Origin: Bacteroidota bacterium
Lineage (GTDB): Bacteria > Bacteroidota > Bacteroidia > AKYH767-A > 2013-40CM-41-45
DNA length: 64,000 nucleotides
Assembly (NCBI GenBank): GCA_003389385.1
Contig: QQVM01000004.1
Span: forward strand, 248,001-312,000
Direction: 5' to 3'
In this document: positions 1-8,567 of the stretch, piece after piece
How the letters are laid out: every line of letters starts with the position of its first letter
How positions within the stretch are numbered: position 1 is the stretch's first letter
The notes under the pieces: generated by a model
What the model saw: the letters and a program-made list of their open reading frames with translations, nothing else
Databases searched by the model: none
What the model was told of the DNA's origin: nothing
Program-made: the position numbers and the translations under genes

Positions 1-147
1 TGATCTGGTTTTGTTTGTTTCAGAACATATTAACTGATTGTGGTGATAATCATTGAGGGCGTTTTATCTTACCATCAAAAATCCTTACCTTCACTTGTTG
101 GATTTCATCACAGATGAATCAGACAATGTTCAAATACAAAAACTAAA

Positions 148-348
148 ATGCAAACAGGTATTATTTTAGCCATGCTCGGTACTACTGAAATCATCATAAT
201 TGCCGTTTTAATTTTACTGCTTTTCGGAGGCTCAAAGATTCCCAAACTGATGAAAGGCCTTGGGCAAGGAATGAATGAATTCAAGAAGGGCATGAAGGAA
301 GGCGCATCTGAAGATCACTCAGATGCGGATTCAGAAAAGAAAAAGTAA
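148..348 (+). CDS. tatA: Sec-independent translocase subunit TatA/TatE
   Basis: Small subunit of the twin-arginine translocase, which moves folded proteins across the inner membrane. The 66-residue protein has one N-terminal membrane helix (about residues 11-27) ending in the family hinge [17 protein letters not shown], then an amphipathic helix and a charged tail rich in Glu, Asp and Lys. This length and layout are typical of TatA. I kept the ATG at 148 because Bacteroidota TatA proteins often carry a few residues before the TTEI motif; an internal ATG at 172 is the alternative. No tatC lies in the window, so the gene stands apart from the rest of the Tat system. Confidence 0.9.
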   Translation: MQTGIILAMLGTTEIIIIAVLILLLFGGSKIPKLMKGLGQGMNEFKKGMKEGASEDHSDADSEKKK

Positions 349-504
349 ACCCCTCCTTTTCCAGCCATCTTAGCACAGTTTTCCTGTATTTTTTTTGATT
401 GATTTTAGCCATTTGATAATGGCTGAACTTTAAGCTATTCTTAAGATTTTCTGCGCCGTATTTTTAAAAATTTATTCTAATTTGCCGGGCTCAAATTATT
501 AAAA

Positions 505-3500
505 ATGAAAAAAGCATTACTAATCTTATCTGCATTCATTATCGGAATAAGCTCTTACGCTCAGAGAAAAGGCGCTGTGGAAAGCAAGCCTTCATCCGGC
601 CTGGAATCTTCAGTGTTTGATGGCTTGTCTTTCAGGTTTTTAGGTCCTGCAATCAATTCCGGACGAGTAGTTGACTTTGCTGTCAATCCCGCATCACCAA
701 AGGAGTATTTTGTGGCTGTCGCTTCCGGAGGCGTTTGGAAAACCAATAATGCAGGAATAACATACGAGCCGGTTTTTGACCAGCAGGGCTCGTATTCAAT
801 TGGGTGTGTAACCATGGATCCATCCAATTCGAACATTGTTTGGGTCGGTACCGGAGAAAACAACAACCAAAGAAGTGTCGCATACGGTGACGGTGTTTAC
901 AAGTCTGAAGATGGGGGTAAGTCATGGAAAAACATGGGACTTAAAAAATCTGAACACATAGGTATGATTAAAGTACATCCATCAAATTCTGAAATTGTGT
1001 ATGTAGCTGCATATGGCCCGCTTTGGAGCTCAGGAGGTGACAGGGGTATATACAAAACTACAGACGGAGGCAAGACATGGAAGGCAATACTTACAGTGAG
1101 CGAATACACAGGCTTCAATGAAATTCACCTGGATCCACGTAACTCCGATGTATTATATGCCACAGCTCATCAGAGAATGAGGCATGTATTTACATACATC
1201 AGTGGAGGACCTGAATCGGCTGTATATAAAAGTATCGATGGCGGTAATACATGGAACAAGATTCACAACGGATTGCCTACTGTTGATTTGGGCCGAATCG
1301 GTTTGGCCATATCACCAGTTAACCCTGATTACATTTATGCAATTGTAGAGGCCGCAGATAAGAAAGGCGGGGTTTTCCGTTCAACAGATCGCGGAGCAAG
1401 CTGGCAGAAGCGAGGTGATTTTACCACAACCGGAAATTATTATCAGGAAATTTTTTGCGATCCGGTAGATATAGAAAAAGTTTACTGCATGGATTTTTGG
1501 GTGATGGTTTCAAAAGATGGAGGAAAATCATTTGACAAAATAGGAGAGATGTACAAGCATGTGGATAATCATGCCATATGGATCGATCCAACAGATACAA
1601 GGCATTTACTGGTAGGTTGTGACGGTGGTATCTATGAAACCTTTGATAATGGTGCTAATTGGGAATACAAGGCCAACCTCCCGGTCACGCAGTTTTATAA
1701 AGTTTCTGTAGATGATGCCAGTCCGTTTTACCGTGTTTACGGAGGTACTCAGGACAATAACAGCATGTCAGGTCCGTCGAGAACTACCAGTGGTAACGGC
1801 ATTTCTAATTACGACTGGTATTTTACTCTGGAAGGTGACGGATTCGAATCAGCAAATGATCCGAAAGATCCGAACATCGCCTATGTACAGGCGCAGTATG
1901 GAGTGCTGGCACGATACGATAAGAAGAGTATGGAGGTAGTATACATTAAACCGGTGGAAGATGAAGGTGAGCCTGGGCTTCGTTGGAACTGGGATTCTCC
2001 TTTGATAATATCAAACCATCTTCATACACGCATTTACTTCGGTGCGAATAAGCTATTCAGAAGCGATGACAGGGGTGATACATGGACAGCAATCAGCGGT
2101 GATTTAAGCAGGCAAATAGACAGGAACAAATTACCTGTAATGGGCAGGGTTTGGGGAATGGATGCAGTGGCTAAAAATACATCGACAGATATCTATGGCA
2201 ACCTGGTTAGTATCGCTGAATCATATTTTGATGAAAATACTTTGATGGTAGGAACTGATGACGGACTAATACATGTGACAAATGACGGTGGAAAAAACTG
2301 GCAGCGTTTAAGCAGTATCCCCGGAGTACCAGACCGAACTTATGTGAATCAGATCATAGCATCACAGCATGACAAGAATACATTTTATGCTTGTTTTAAT
2401 CATCACCGCTACGGAGACTTCAGACCATACCTGTACAAGACCAGAGACGGTGGCAAAACATGGAGTGCAATTCACAGTAATTTGCCTGACAGGGGCAGCG
2501 TTTACAGCATTGCCGAAGATCATGTAAAGTCTGATCTTTTGTTCGCAGGAACCGAATTTGGTGTGTTTTGTTCTGTAGATGGCGGACAATCATGGAATCA
2601 ATTGAAAAGCGGGCTTCCTGTGATTTCAGTTCGGGATCTAGCTATTCAGAAAAGGGAGAGTGACCTTGTGTTGGGCACATTCGGACGTGGTATTTACATC
2701 CTTGATGACTATTCTCCATTGCGTCATATCACACGAGATGAACTGAATAAAGAGGCGGTTGTTTTTCCAGTGAAAGACAGCTGGATGTTTGTAGAAGGTA
2801 GACCATGGGGTGCTCCACTGAAAGGATTCTTTGGGGAAAGTTTCTTTTCTGTTCCCAATCCTCCTGTGGGTGCAACTTTCACTTATCATCTTAAAAACGA
2901 TCTCAAAACAATTAAGGAGATTAGAAAAGAGAAGGAAGCAGAATTAGTGAAGAAGGGACTGCCAGTATACTATCCAAGTCCTGACTCCATTCGCATGGAG
3001 GACAGACAGCCGGCTCCTTTTCTCATCTTCACAATAAAAGATGATCAGGGAAGAGTAGTGAGAAACATAAAAGCGGATGCTAAGAAAGGGCTTAAGAGAA
3101 TTACATGGGATTTCAGATATGCAGCTCCGGGTGCAGTGACTTTTTATGTACCCGATCCTACTAACCCTTATGATTCACCGGAGAATGGCCATCTCGCTAT
3201 GCCTGGCACTTATACTGTTACCCTCTCCAAATTTGAAAACGGAAAAATCACAGAACTAACGGGTCCAAGGAATTTCGTCATCAAAAGTCTCAATGCTGCC
3301 ACGCTGGCCGCAACTGATAAAAAAGCACTCGATGATTTCAGCAGGAAAATAGCTGAACTGAGAAGATCAGCTGCCGGAGCTGACCAGTACATCTCAGAAT
3401 TGAAAAACAAGATCAAACACGTAAAGGTTGCATTAATTGATGTGCCTTCACTTTTACCAGAAGTAGCAAGTAAGCTTTACAATATAGAGCAGAAACTTCA

Positions 3501-3783
3501 TGAAACAGAAGTGATCATGAACGGCGATGCCAGTATGGCCAGGCGTGAATTCGAAACGGCCCCATCAATTAATTCGAGAATAGGAATCATGGAGTATACT
3601 GTGTGGAACAGCACTCAGGCTCCGTCCAATACATTCAGGAAATCACATGAAATTGCTTCACGGCAATTTGAAAAAGTGCTTAAAGATTTAAAACAAGTGC
3701 ATCAGGACTTCAGAGAAATTGAAAAGACTCTGGAACAGCACAAAGCACCTTATACGCCAGGCAGATTGCCATGGGTTGATTAA
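505..3783 (+). CDS. Secreted Asp-box (BNR/sortilin-like) beta-propeller protein
   Basis: A 1092-residue exported protein. The N-terminus is a clear signal peptide (MKKALLILSAFIIGISSYA, cleaved before Gln). The first 750 or so residues carry about ten Asp-box motifs of the S/T-x-D-x-G-x-T-W type, such as KSEDGGKSW near residue 133, KTTDGGKTW near 184 and KTRDGGKTW further on. Such repeats form beta-propellers in sialidases and VPS10/sortilin proteins. A beta-sandwich-like region and a helical C-terminus follow. No T9SS sorting domain is visible at the end, so it may stay periplasmic or reach the surface another way. The substrate is unknown. It resembles the truncated protein at the right edge of the window, including a shared GGTQDN motif. 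Confidence 0.85.
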   Translation: MKKALLILSAFIIGISSYAQRKGAVESKPSSGLESSVFDGLSFRFLGPAINSGRVVDFAVNPASPKEYFVAVASGGVWKTNNAGITYEPVFDQQGSYSIGCVTMDPSNSNIVWVGTGENNNQRSVAYGDGVYKSEDGGKSWKNMGLKKSEHIGMIKVHPSNSEIVYVAAYGPLWSSGGDRGIYKTTDGGKTWKAILTVSEYTGFNEIHLDPRNSDVLYATAHQRMRHVFTYISGGPESAVYKSIDGGNTWNKIHNGLPTVDLGRIGLAISPVNPDYIYAIVEAADKKGGVFRSTDRGASWQKRGDFTTTGNYYQEIFCDPVDIEKVYCMDFWVMVSKDGGKSFDKIGEMYKHVDNHAIWIDPTDTRHLLVGCDGGIYETFDNGANWEYKANLPVTQFYKVSVDDASPFYRVYGGTQDNNSMSGPSRTTSGNGISNYDWYFTLEGDGFESANDPKDPNIAYVQAQYGVLARYDKKSMEVVYIKPVEDEGEPGLRWNWDSPLIISNHLHTRIYFGANKLFRSDDRGDTWTAISGDLSRQIDRNKLPVMGRVWGMDAVAKNTSTDIYGNLVSIAESYFDENTLMVGTDDGLIHVTNDGGKNWQRLSSIPGVPDRTYVNQIIASQHDKNTFYACFNHHRYGDFRPYLYKTRDGGKTWSAIHSNLPDRGSVYSIAEDHVKSDLLFAGTEFGVFCSVDGGQSWNQLKSGLPVISVRDLAIQKRESDLVLGTFGRGIYILDDYSPLRHITRDELNKEAVVFPVKDSWMFVEGRPWGAPLKGFFGESFFSVPNPPVGATFTYHLKNDLKTIKEIRKEKEAELVKKGLPVYYPSPDSIRMEDRQPAPFLIFTIKDDQGRVVRNIKADAKKGLKRITWDFRYAAPGAVTFYVPDPTNPYDSPENGHLAMPGTYTVTLSKFENGKITELTGPRNFVIKSLNAATLAATDKKALDDFSRKIAELRRSAAGADQYISELKNKIKHVKVALIDVPSLLPEVASKLYNIEQKLHETEVIMNGDASMARREFETAPSINSRIGIMEYTVWNSTQAPSNTFRKSHEIASRQFEKVLKDLKQVHQDFREIEKTLEQHKAPYTPGRLPWVD

Positions 3784-3840
3784 ATTCAAACCATTTCATG
3801 CTGAATATCCAAGAATATTTGCTGTTTGTCAAAACATGCA

Positions 3841-3870
3841 TTGCCGGAATAAAAAATTATGCTATCTTCA
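3841..3870 (+). promoter_or_regulatory. Candidate Bacteroidota promoter for the DUF6089 gene
   Basis: TTG at 3841-3843, a 19-base spacer and TATCTTCA at 3863-3870 approximate the -33/-7 pair TTTG and TAnnTTTG. The -7 box ends 22 bases before the ATG at 3893. Confidence 0.45.
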
Positions 3871-3892
3871 TTGAGCTTAATCTGTATGCTCA

Positions 3893-4897
3893 ATGAAGCG
3901 CATCTACCTCTCATTCTTATTACTTCTGCCATTTGCTGTACATTCTCAAAGATTGGCCGATGTTGCAGTATCATACGGAGTGACTAATTACATCGGTGAT
4001 CTCGGGAATGAAAAAAACTTTCCTATAAGTTCAGCCAGTTCCGGTGCCGCAGTTACTTTACGAAACTTTATTGGCAATAACGGGAAGTCTGCTTATACAC
4101 ACAGACCTTTCGATCTTCAATTGAGGTTTAGCTGGCATCGTTTGCAATACGATGAAGTTGAGTCTGTAGGAGGCAAATCCGGATCTGAACTGAGAAATTA
4201 TCTTCGCGGCATAGGATTCAGGAATGATTTGTTCGGAGCGGAAAGCGGACTGACCTACAATTTTATTATTGGCAACCAAGGTCCCCTGAGCAAACCTAAA
4301 TTCGGTGGTTTCGTGATGGCAGGTGTGGGTGCATTTTACGGTAAGCCAAAGGCTGATCTGTTCTTAGGAGATGCTGTCATTGATAATCGTTATTATTTCT
4401 GGAATGACGGAAGCATAAGGGATTTACCGGAAAATTCAAGAATTGAAGGAAATGTCTTGGAGAAAGATGGAATCTTTGAAACCGACCTGAGACAATGGCG
4501 CACCGAAGGGCAGGGGGCTGGCTCGGAATTCAGCCAGACCAGTCCGTACAACAATCTCAATATAGGAATTCCTATGGGAGTCGGTCTTCGCTATTTCTAC
4601 AACAAGTTCCTCACTCTTTCTGTAGAGTTCAACTATTATTATTTCTTTACTGATTATCTTGATGATGTAAGCGGTCGCTATGCGACTTATGAAGAATTGT
4701 TAAGCTCGTTTCCCGATCAGCTCAGGTTTGAATTGGCAAAATATATTTCCGATCCAACCGGAAGAGGCACCAATGGTTTCATTGGTCTTGCAACAAGTCC
4801 AAGAGGTAATCCCTCATTAAAAGACGCGTTTACTTTCTTCAGCATAGAAGCATCCTACAAGATCAAGTGGAAGAAAAAAGGAATCTATGGACAGTAG
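3893..4897 (+). CDS. DUF6089 family outer-membrane beta-barrel protein (PorG-like)
   Basis: A 334-residue predicted outer-membrane barrel with an N-terminal signal peptide ending near VHSQ. The family includes PorG, an outer-membrane part of the type IX secretion machinery. Supporting marks are the opening SYGVTNYIGDLG, the central RTEGQGAG and the late FTDYLDDVSG motif; related forms occur in the two DUF6089 genes near 19 kb. Alternating polar and aromatic residues throughout fit membrane strands. It is longer than the other two copies and stands alone, ended by a strong terminator. Whether this copy takes part in T9SS is inference; it could be a divergent structural paralogue. Confidence 0.75.
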   Translation: MKRIYLSFLLLLPFAVHSQRLADVAVSYGVTNYIGDLGNEKNFPISSASSGAAVTLRNFIGNNGKSAYTHRPFDLQLRFSWHRLQYDEVESVGGKSGSELRNYLRGIGFRNDLFGAESGLTYNFIIGNQGPLSKPKFGGFVMAGVGAFYGKPKADLFLGDAVIDNRYYFWNDGSIRDLPENSRIEGNVLEKDGIFETDLRQWRTEGQGAGSEFSQTSPYNNLNIGIPMGVGLRYFYNKFLTLSVEFNYYYFFTDYLDDVSGRYATYEELLSSFPDQLRFELAKYISDPTGRGTNGFIGLATSPRGNPSLKDAFTFFSIEASYKIKWKKKGIYGQ

Positions 4898-4930
4898 TCT
4901 TCTTAACATGAAATAATGACTGTTTATAGT

Positions 4931-4962
4931 AGCGGCTGTTCTTATTGAACAGCCGCTTTTTT
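4931..4962 (+). terminator. Rho-independent terminator after the DUF6089 gene
   Basis: An 11-bp perfect stem AGCGGCTGTTC / GAACAGCCGCT with a 5-base loop is followed by six T residues. It lies 34 bases past the stop of the upstream plus-strand gene. The minus side lacks a T run, so it acts mainly on plus-strand transcripts. Confidence 0.9.
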
Positions 4963-5016
4963 ATAAAGACAAATATATTTTACGAAGTTCAGCCAAGATT
5001 CAGCTGTTGTATTCTC

Positions 5017-6054
5017 CTACTTGATTTTGTTGATCTGCTCAAGTGTTTTCATCAGCTCATCAAGTTTTGGGCTCAGGATGATTTCAGTTCTTCGGTTCTT
5101 TCTGCGTGCATCGGCTGTATTGGCAGGATCTACTGGCATAAATTGTCCGCGCCCTGTAGCAGTTAGTCGGGTGGGATCAATGGATCCGGAATTCAGGATG
5201 ATTTTCACCACGGATGTAGCCCTGAGTACACTTAGCTCCCAGTTGTCCTTTGCACCGCTGGAAAGTGTGCCTGAGATAGGCACATTATCTGTATGACCTT
5301 CTACAAGAATATTAATCTCTTTGTTTTTTTCGAGAACCCGTCCAAGTTCTCTCAGGGCCTCTTCCCCTTTCTTTTCAATCACTGTGCTGCCGGAAGCGAA
5401 AAGCAGTCTTTCTTCCATTGAAACATATACTCTTCCATCTTTCACGTTTACGCTCAAACCATTCCCCTGGAATCCCAACAGAGCATCGCTTACTACTTTT
5501 CTGAGTGCATTTACAGTAGAGTCCCCTTTGTTCAGGATATCCTGGAGTTCTTTCACCTTCTGTTCTTTTTCTTTGAGACTTGACTGAAGTTCGTTGACTC
5601 TGCTTTCACGATCATGTAGGGCAAGAGAATCCTTTTTGATTTTGTCTTCCTTGGCCTGAAGTTCCTCTCTGATCTGGCTCAATTGGGAAATCAGGCGTCG
5701 AGTTTCTTCAGTGTTTCCCGCCAGCAACTTTTCATTATTTGCCAGCAGCTTATCGTATGATTTTGTAAGTTCTCCGTAGAGATCATTCAGCCTGCGGTAT
5801 GAGCGCCCTTGTTCTGAAGTGTCACGTGAAAGTTCAGTCACATTTTTTCTCAACTCTTCCACTTGAGATGCCAATTCAGTATTTCGGATATTGAGCTGTT
5901 CATTGTCTGACCTGAGGAGTTTGTTTTGTTCCTGGCATGACTTCTCTTTCTTCTGTAGGTCTTCAAATTGCCGAGCAGGCACACAGGCGTTCAACAGTAG
6001 AATTGACAATAAAATGGCAGAAATTGACAGTTTTTGTATTGACATCAGGAACAT
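5017..6054 (-). CDS. OmpA-family lipoprotein with long coiled coil
   Basis: A 345-residue peptidoglycan-anchoring outer-membrane lipoprotein. A lipobox (LLLNAC) near residues 19-24 predicts lipidation. Residues about 30-190 form a long heptad-rich coiled coil. The C-terminal OmpA domain starts near residue 210 with LLFASGSTVI and holds the diaminopimelate-binding marks, including VEGHTDNVPI, NWELSVLRAT and RRKNRRTEI. It probably links outer membrane and cell wall. A second ATG four codons in (6045) would place the charged residue closer to the hydrophobic stretch and may be the true start. It is convergent with the DUF6089 gene and divergent from the hypothetical gene at 6213. Confidence 0.88.
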   Translation of the reverse strand: MFLMSIQKLSISAILLSILLLNACVPARQFEDLQKKEKSCQEQNKLLRSDNEQLNIRNTELASQVEELRKNVTELSRDTSEQGRSYRRLNDLYGELTKSYDKLLANNEKLLAGNTEETRRLISQLSQIREELQAKEDKIKKDSLALHDRESRVNELQSSLKEKEQKVKELQDILNKGDSTVNALRKVVSDALLGFQGNGLSVNVKDGRVYVSMEERLLFASGSTVIEKKGEEALRELGRVLEKNKEINILVEGHTDNVPISGTLSSGAKDNWELSVLRATSVVKIILNSGSIDPTRLTATGRGQFMPVDPANTADARRKNRRTEIILSPKLDELMKTLEQINKIK

Positions 6055-6170
6055 AATCTTTTATATTTAGGTTGTTTAATTTGGGATCAGGCCTTAAAAT
6101 TAATGTATCCAAGGCTTTCTGAGCCCGGATTATTTTTCTGTTTTCAACAGATGAAAGGAAACAAACAAAC

Positions 6171-6184
6171 TCAGGATGCGTTTT
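6171..6184. repeat. TCAGGATGCGTTTT intergenic motif, copy 1
   Basis: This 14-base word in the gap upstream of the 6213 gene recurs exactly at 8149-8162, and its 10-base core recurs inverted at 8192-8201. All copies lie in two neighbouring intergenic gaps. A shared regulator site is possible but unproven. Confidence 0.4.
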
Positions 6185-6212
6185 ATGTGTAAGCTGTAAA
6201 TTCCTGTAACTT

Positions 6213-6929
6213 ATGACAACACTGAATAAGAACTGGATCACAGAGAATCACATCGATTTTGAATACAAAAAGTATGTGCTTCTTGCCTATCTGCAGAAAG
6301 TAAGTGAAAACTTCACTGATCATCGCCTTTACCCGTATTTATCCGATTTGGTCGGACATTACAGAAGCCTGAAGGCTTTAAGGGAGGGAAAGCATAATTT
6401 GTTCAGCCAGTTTCCAGAAACCATGGTACGAACTGACATGGAAAAGTTTCATGTCATCTATGAAAAACTGATACAGGATGATGGTCTGATGCAGGAATTG
6501 GAAAACATTCTTGAATTTTCGATCCCTCAAATGGAAATATATCTCAATGAAGGAAAGAAAATCTATGATTTTCTTGAAGACAAGTTGAAAATATTTCCGG
6601 TAGGACTTATTCCTCTGAACAAAGAAGAAGGATACATGCTTCTTCGAACAGGCAATTCTACGGACACCCTGGTGTACAATTATGCCATCACCATTTTTGA
6701 AAATCCTACAGAGAAATACAGGGCTATACACGTGAGTTACATTGCGTCTTATGAAAAGAGCATTTGCGTAACTTATGAAGCGATAAAATCTGATTTGATT
6801 CAGTATAACAAAATCCTTCCTAATCCGGCTACATACGTGATTGAATCAGATTTGGACATCCCATTTGACGAAACTTTTCTTCCCATGGCAAAACGAAGTC
6901 TTGTGAAGTGGATTGCCGGCACAGCATGA
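6213..6929 (+). CDS. Conserved-looking hypothetical protein, 238 aa
   Basis: I do not recognise a family. The 238-residue protein has no signal peptide or membrane helix and looks cytosolic. It is mixed alpha/beta, with helices in the first half (a stretch around YPYLSDLVGHYRSLKALREG) and predicted strands in the second (around TDTLVYNYAITIFE and YRAIHVSYIASYE). The coding frame is clean, with codon use like its neighbours. The gap before it contains one copy of a word shared with the DUF1844 promoter region. It ends 20 bases from the convergent phospholipase-D-like gene with no obvious terminator between them. Confidence 0.75.
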   Translation: MTTLNKNWITENHIDFEYKKYVLLAYLQKVSENFTDHRLYPYLSDLVGHYRSLKALREGKHNLFSQFPETMVRTDMEKFHVIYEKLIQDDGLMQELENILEFSIPQMEIYLNEGKKIYDFLEDKLKIFPVGLIPLNKEEGYMLLRTGNSTDTLVYNYAITIFENPTEKYRAIHVSYIASYEKSICVTYEAIKSDLIQYNKILPNPATYVIESDLDIPFDETFLPMAKRSLVKWIAGTA

Positions 6930-6949
6930 GAAAATCAATTGAATGAATT

Positions 6950-8095
6950 TTAAAAGTCTTTCTCATCCCGGTTCGCCAGCCAAAGTGAAAGTGCAAACAG
7001 TGTCTTGATGAATTGATAAGCTGCCCAGTTTCTGAACCGTGACCAGAGAGTATTTCTCAGCTTCATCTCTTCCAGAGTAACTTCCCGGCAATTCTTTCTA
7101 ATGATTTCATTGAGTTTATCTGTCATAATTCTGGCAAAAGCTTCATCATTCACCTCCAGGTTGAGTTCAATGTTGCTGAACGTGCTTAGATTATTGAGGT
7201 CATAAGAGCCAAGGGTTACAAAGTTATTGTCTACCACCAGCACTTTCCCATGTACATTTGAAGGGATGTATTCAAAAATCCTGATATTGTTTTTAAGCAT
7301 CCATTTGTACAGATACCTTCTGGCATGGATCAGCAACCTGACATCAGAATTTTCAGAAACGATCACTGAAATTCTTACCCCTCTTTCGACGGCATTTTTT
7401 ATCACTCGTCTCATCACACCTCCCGGTAAAAAGTAACCGCCGACGATCAGAACCGATTCTCTGCTGTTTTTAATGGCATTTTTGTATGACAGGGCAATCT
7501 CATTTTTCCCTCTCAAATAATCGTTTTCTCGAATGCTGATACTGCTTATTTCTCTGGCTGAAGCAGTTTCTTCCTGATTAATCGCTTCTTTAATCAGTTT
7601 CTTCAACCTTGGCAGCTTAGTCCTTCTTTTGCATATGGCCATGAGACTGTGAGCCACCGGCCCCCGGACTTTCAGTGCGAAATCAAGCCAGGCCGGACTC
7701 CCAGGCTGGGTCATGTAATTATTGCTGATGTTTACTCCTCCAACAATGGCTACCTCGCCATCGGCTACAAACACTTTTCTGTGCAATCTTCTTCCAATGT
7801 GGAGTCTGCCGCGTGAAAAAAGTTTGCCAAATCTTCTGATTTTTATTCCGGCCGCTCTCAACCGGAACTTATGATGAGTTTTAAAATTCTGTGATCCATA
7901 AGCATCAATCAGTACATTTATCTTAATATTCCTTCGGGATGCCTCAATCATTGCATCCATGATCCTGTTTCCCGTGTCATCAGGTTCAAGAATGTATGAC
8001 TGTATATAAACTTCTTCTCTCGCATTCCTGATCATTCGCTCAAGTGCGGGAATTATTTCATCTCCGGTAAGAAGCTCTACAGTATTTTTATTCAT
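6950..8095 (-). CDS. Phospholipase D-like / cardiolipin synthase-family protein
   Basis: A 381-residue enzyme with two HKD (phospholipase D) motifs: HRKVFVADGEVAIVGG in the first half and HGKVLVVDNNFVTLGS in the second, each with the following Asn/Ser-rich element. Two HKD half-sites form one active centre that transfers phosphatidyl groups. The protein lacks the N-terminal membrane helices of ClsA and its length resembles ClsB, so cardiolipin synthesis is the likeliest role; another transphosphatidylation or a phosphodiesterase activity is possible. It starts at ATG with a 178-base divergent gap to the DUF1844 gene. It seems monocistronic. Confidence 0.85.
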   Translation of the reverse strand: MNKNTVELLTGDEIIPALERMIRNAREEVYIQSYILEPDDTGNRIMDAMIEASRRNIKINVLIDAYGSQNFKTHHKFRLRAAGIKIRRFGKLFSRGRLHIGRRLHRKVFVADGEVAIVGGVNISNNYMTQPGSPAWLDFALKVRGPVAHSLMAICKRRTKLPRLKKLIKEAINQEETASAREISSISIRENDYLRGKNEIALSYKNAIKNSRESVLIVGGYFLPGGVMRRVIKNAVERGVRISVIVSENSDVRLLIHARRYLYKWMLKNNIRIFEYIPSNVHGKVLVVDNNFVTLGSYDLNNLSTFSNIELNLEVNDEAFARIMTDKLNEIIRKNCREVTLEEMKLRNTLWSRFRNWAAYQFIKTLFALSLWLANRDEKDF

Positions 8096-8148
8096 AAGAT
8101 ACTTTCATTCTCGAGGTATCATACAGGTTGAATCAATCCTAAATGGAA

Positions 8149-8201
8149 TCAGGATGCGTTTTTACCAAAGGAGTAAAATACATTTTTCTCCCGCATCCTG
8201 A
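8149..8201. repeat. TCAGGATGCG inverted repeat with the 14-base motif, copies 2 and 3
   Basis: TCAGGATGCG at 8149-8158 and its exact reverse complement at 8192-8201 are separated by 33 bases in the divergent gap between the phospholipase-D-like gene and the DUF1844 gene. The first arm extends to the 14-base word also seen at 6171. The spacing is long for a hairpin, so a paired operator is more plausible. Confidence 0.4.
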
Positions 8202-8217
8202 AATACCCTTGCTTAAA

Positions 8218-8247
8218 TTTGCATACTTCAAAAAAATATTACCTTTG
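8218..8247 (+). promoter_or_regulatory. Strong Bacteroidota promoter for the DUF1844 operon
   Basis: TTTG (8218-8221), an 18-base spacer and TACCTTTG (8240-8247) match the Bacteroidota -33/-7 consensus exactly at both boxes. The -7 box ends 26 bases before the ATG at 8274. Confidence 0.8.
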
Positions 8248-8273
8248 TTTAGCTTAAGATATTCATTCATAAT

Positions 8274-8543
8274 ATGAATAATAATGATCAGCTATTTGTT
8301 CAGCTACTATACATTTTCCATTCATCTGGCATGGTCGCGCTGGGTAAGCTGAAGAATCCTGCCACCGACAAGATTGAAAGAAACCTGGAACAAGCAAAGC
8401 ATTCCATTGACATGCTTGAAATGCTAAAAGTTAAGTCGAAAGGCAACCTTTCAGATGACTTGTTGCGTATGATGGATACATTTTTGTCAGAACTCAAATT
8501 GAATTACGTGGACGAATTCAACAAAGACAAGATAAATACTTAA
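8274..8543 (+). CDS. DUF1844 family small protein
   Basis: An 89-residue cytosolic helical protein. The segment QLLYIFHSSGMVALGKLKNP and the later EQAKHSIDMLEMLKVKSKGN and DLLRMMDTFLSELKLNYV fit DUF1844, a family of unknown function. It is preceded by a textbook promoter and followed after 24 bases by the coiled-coil membrane protein at 8568, so the two are probably co-transcribed. No catalytic residues are suggested. Confidence 0.8.
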   Translation: MNNNDQLFVQLLYIFHSSGMVALGKLKNPATDKIERNLEQAKHSIDMLEMLKVKSKGNLSDDLLRMMDTFLSELKLNYVDEFNKDKINT

Positions 8544-8567
8544 AGGATTTTACAACCAAACCAGCCT

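Noticed and set aside
1-147. Possible tail of an upstream gene at the left edge
   Set aside because: No frame reads through with protein-like sequence; only a weak TACCTTCA box at 86-93 is visible.
407-424. AGCCAT-TTGATA-ATGGCT hairpin between tatA and the Asp-box gene
   Set aside because: Only a 6-bp stem, no T run after it, and 58 bases past the stop; not convincing as a terminator.
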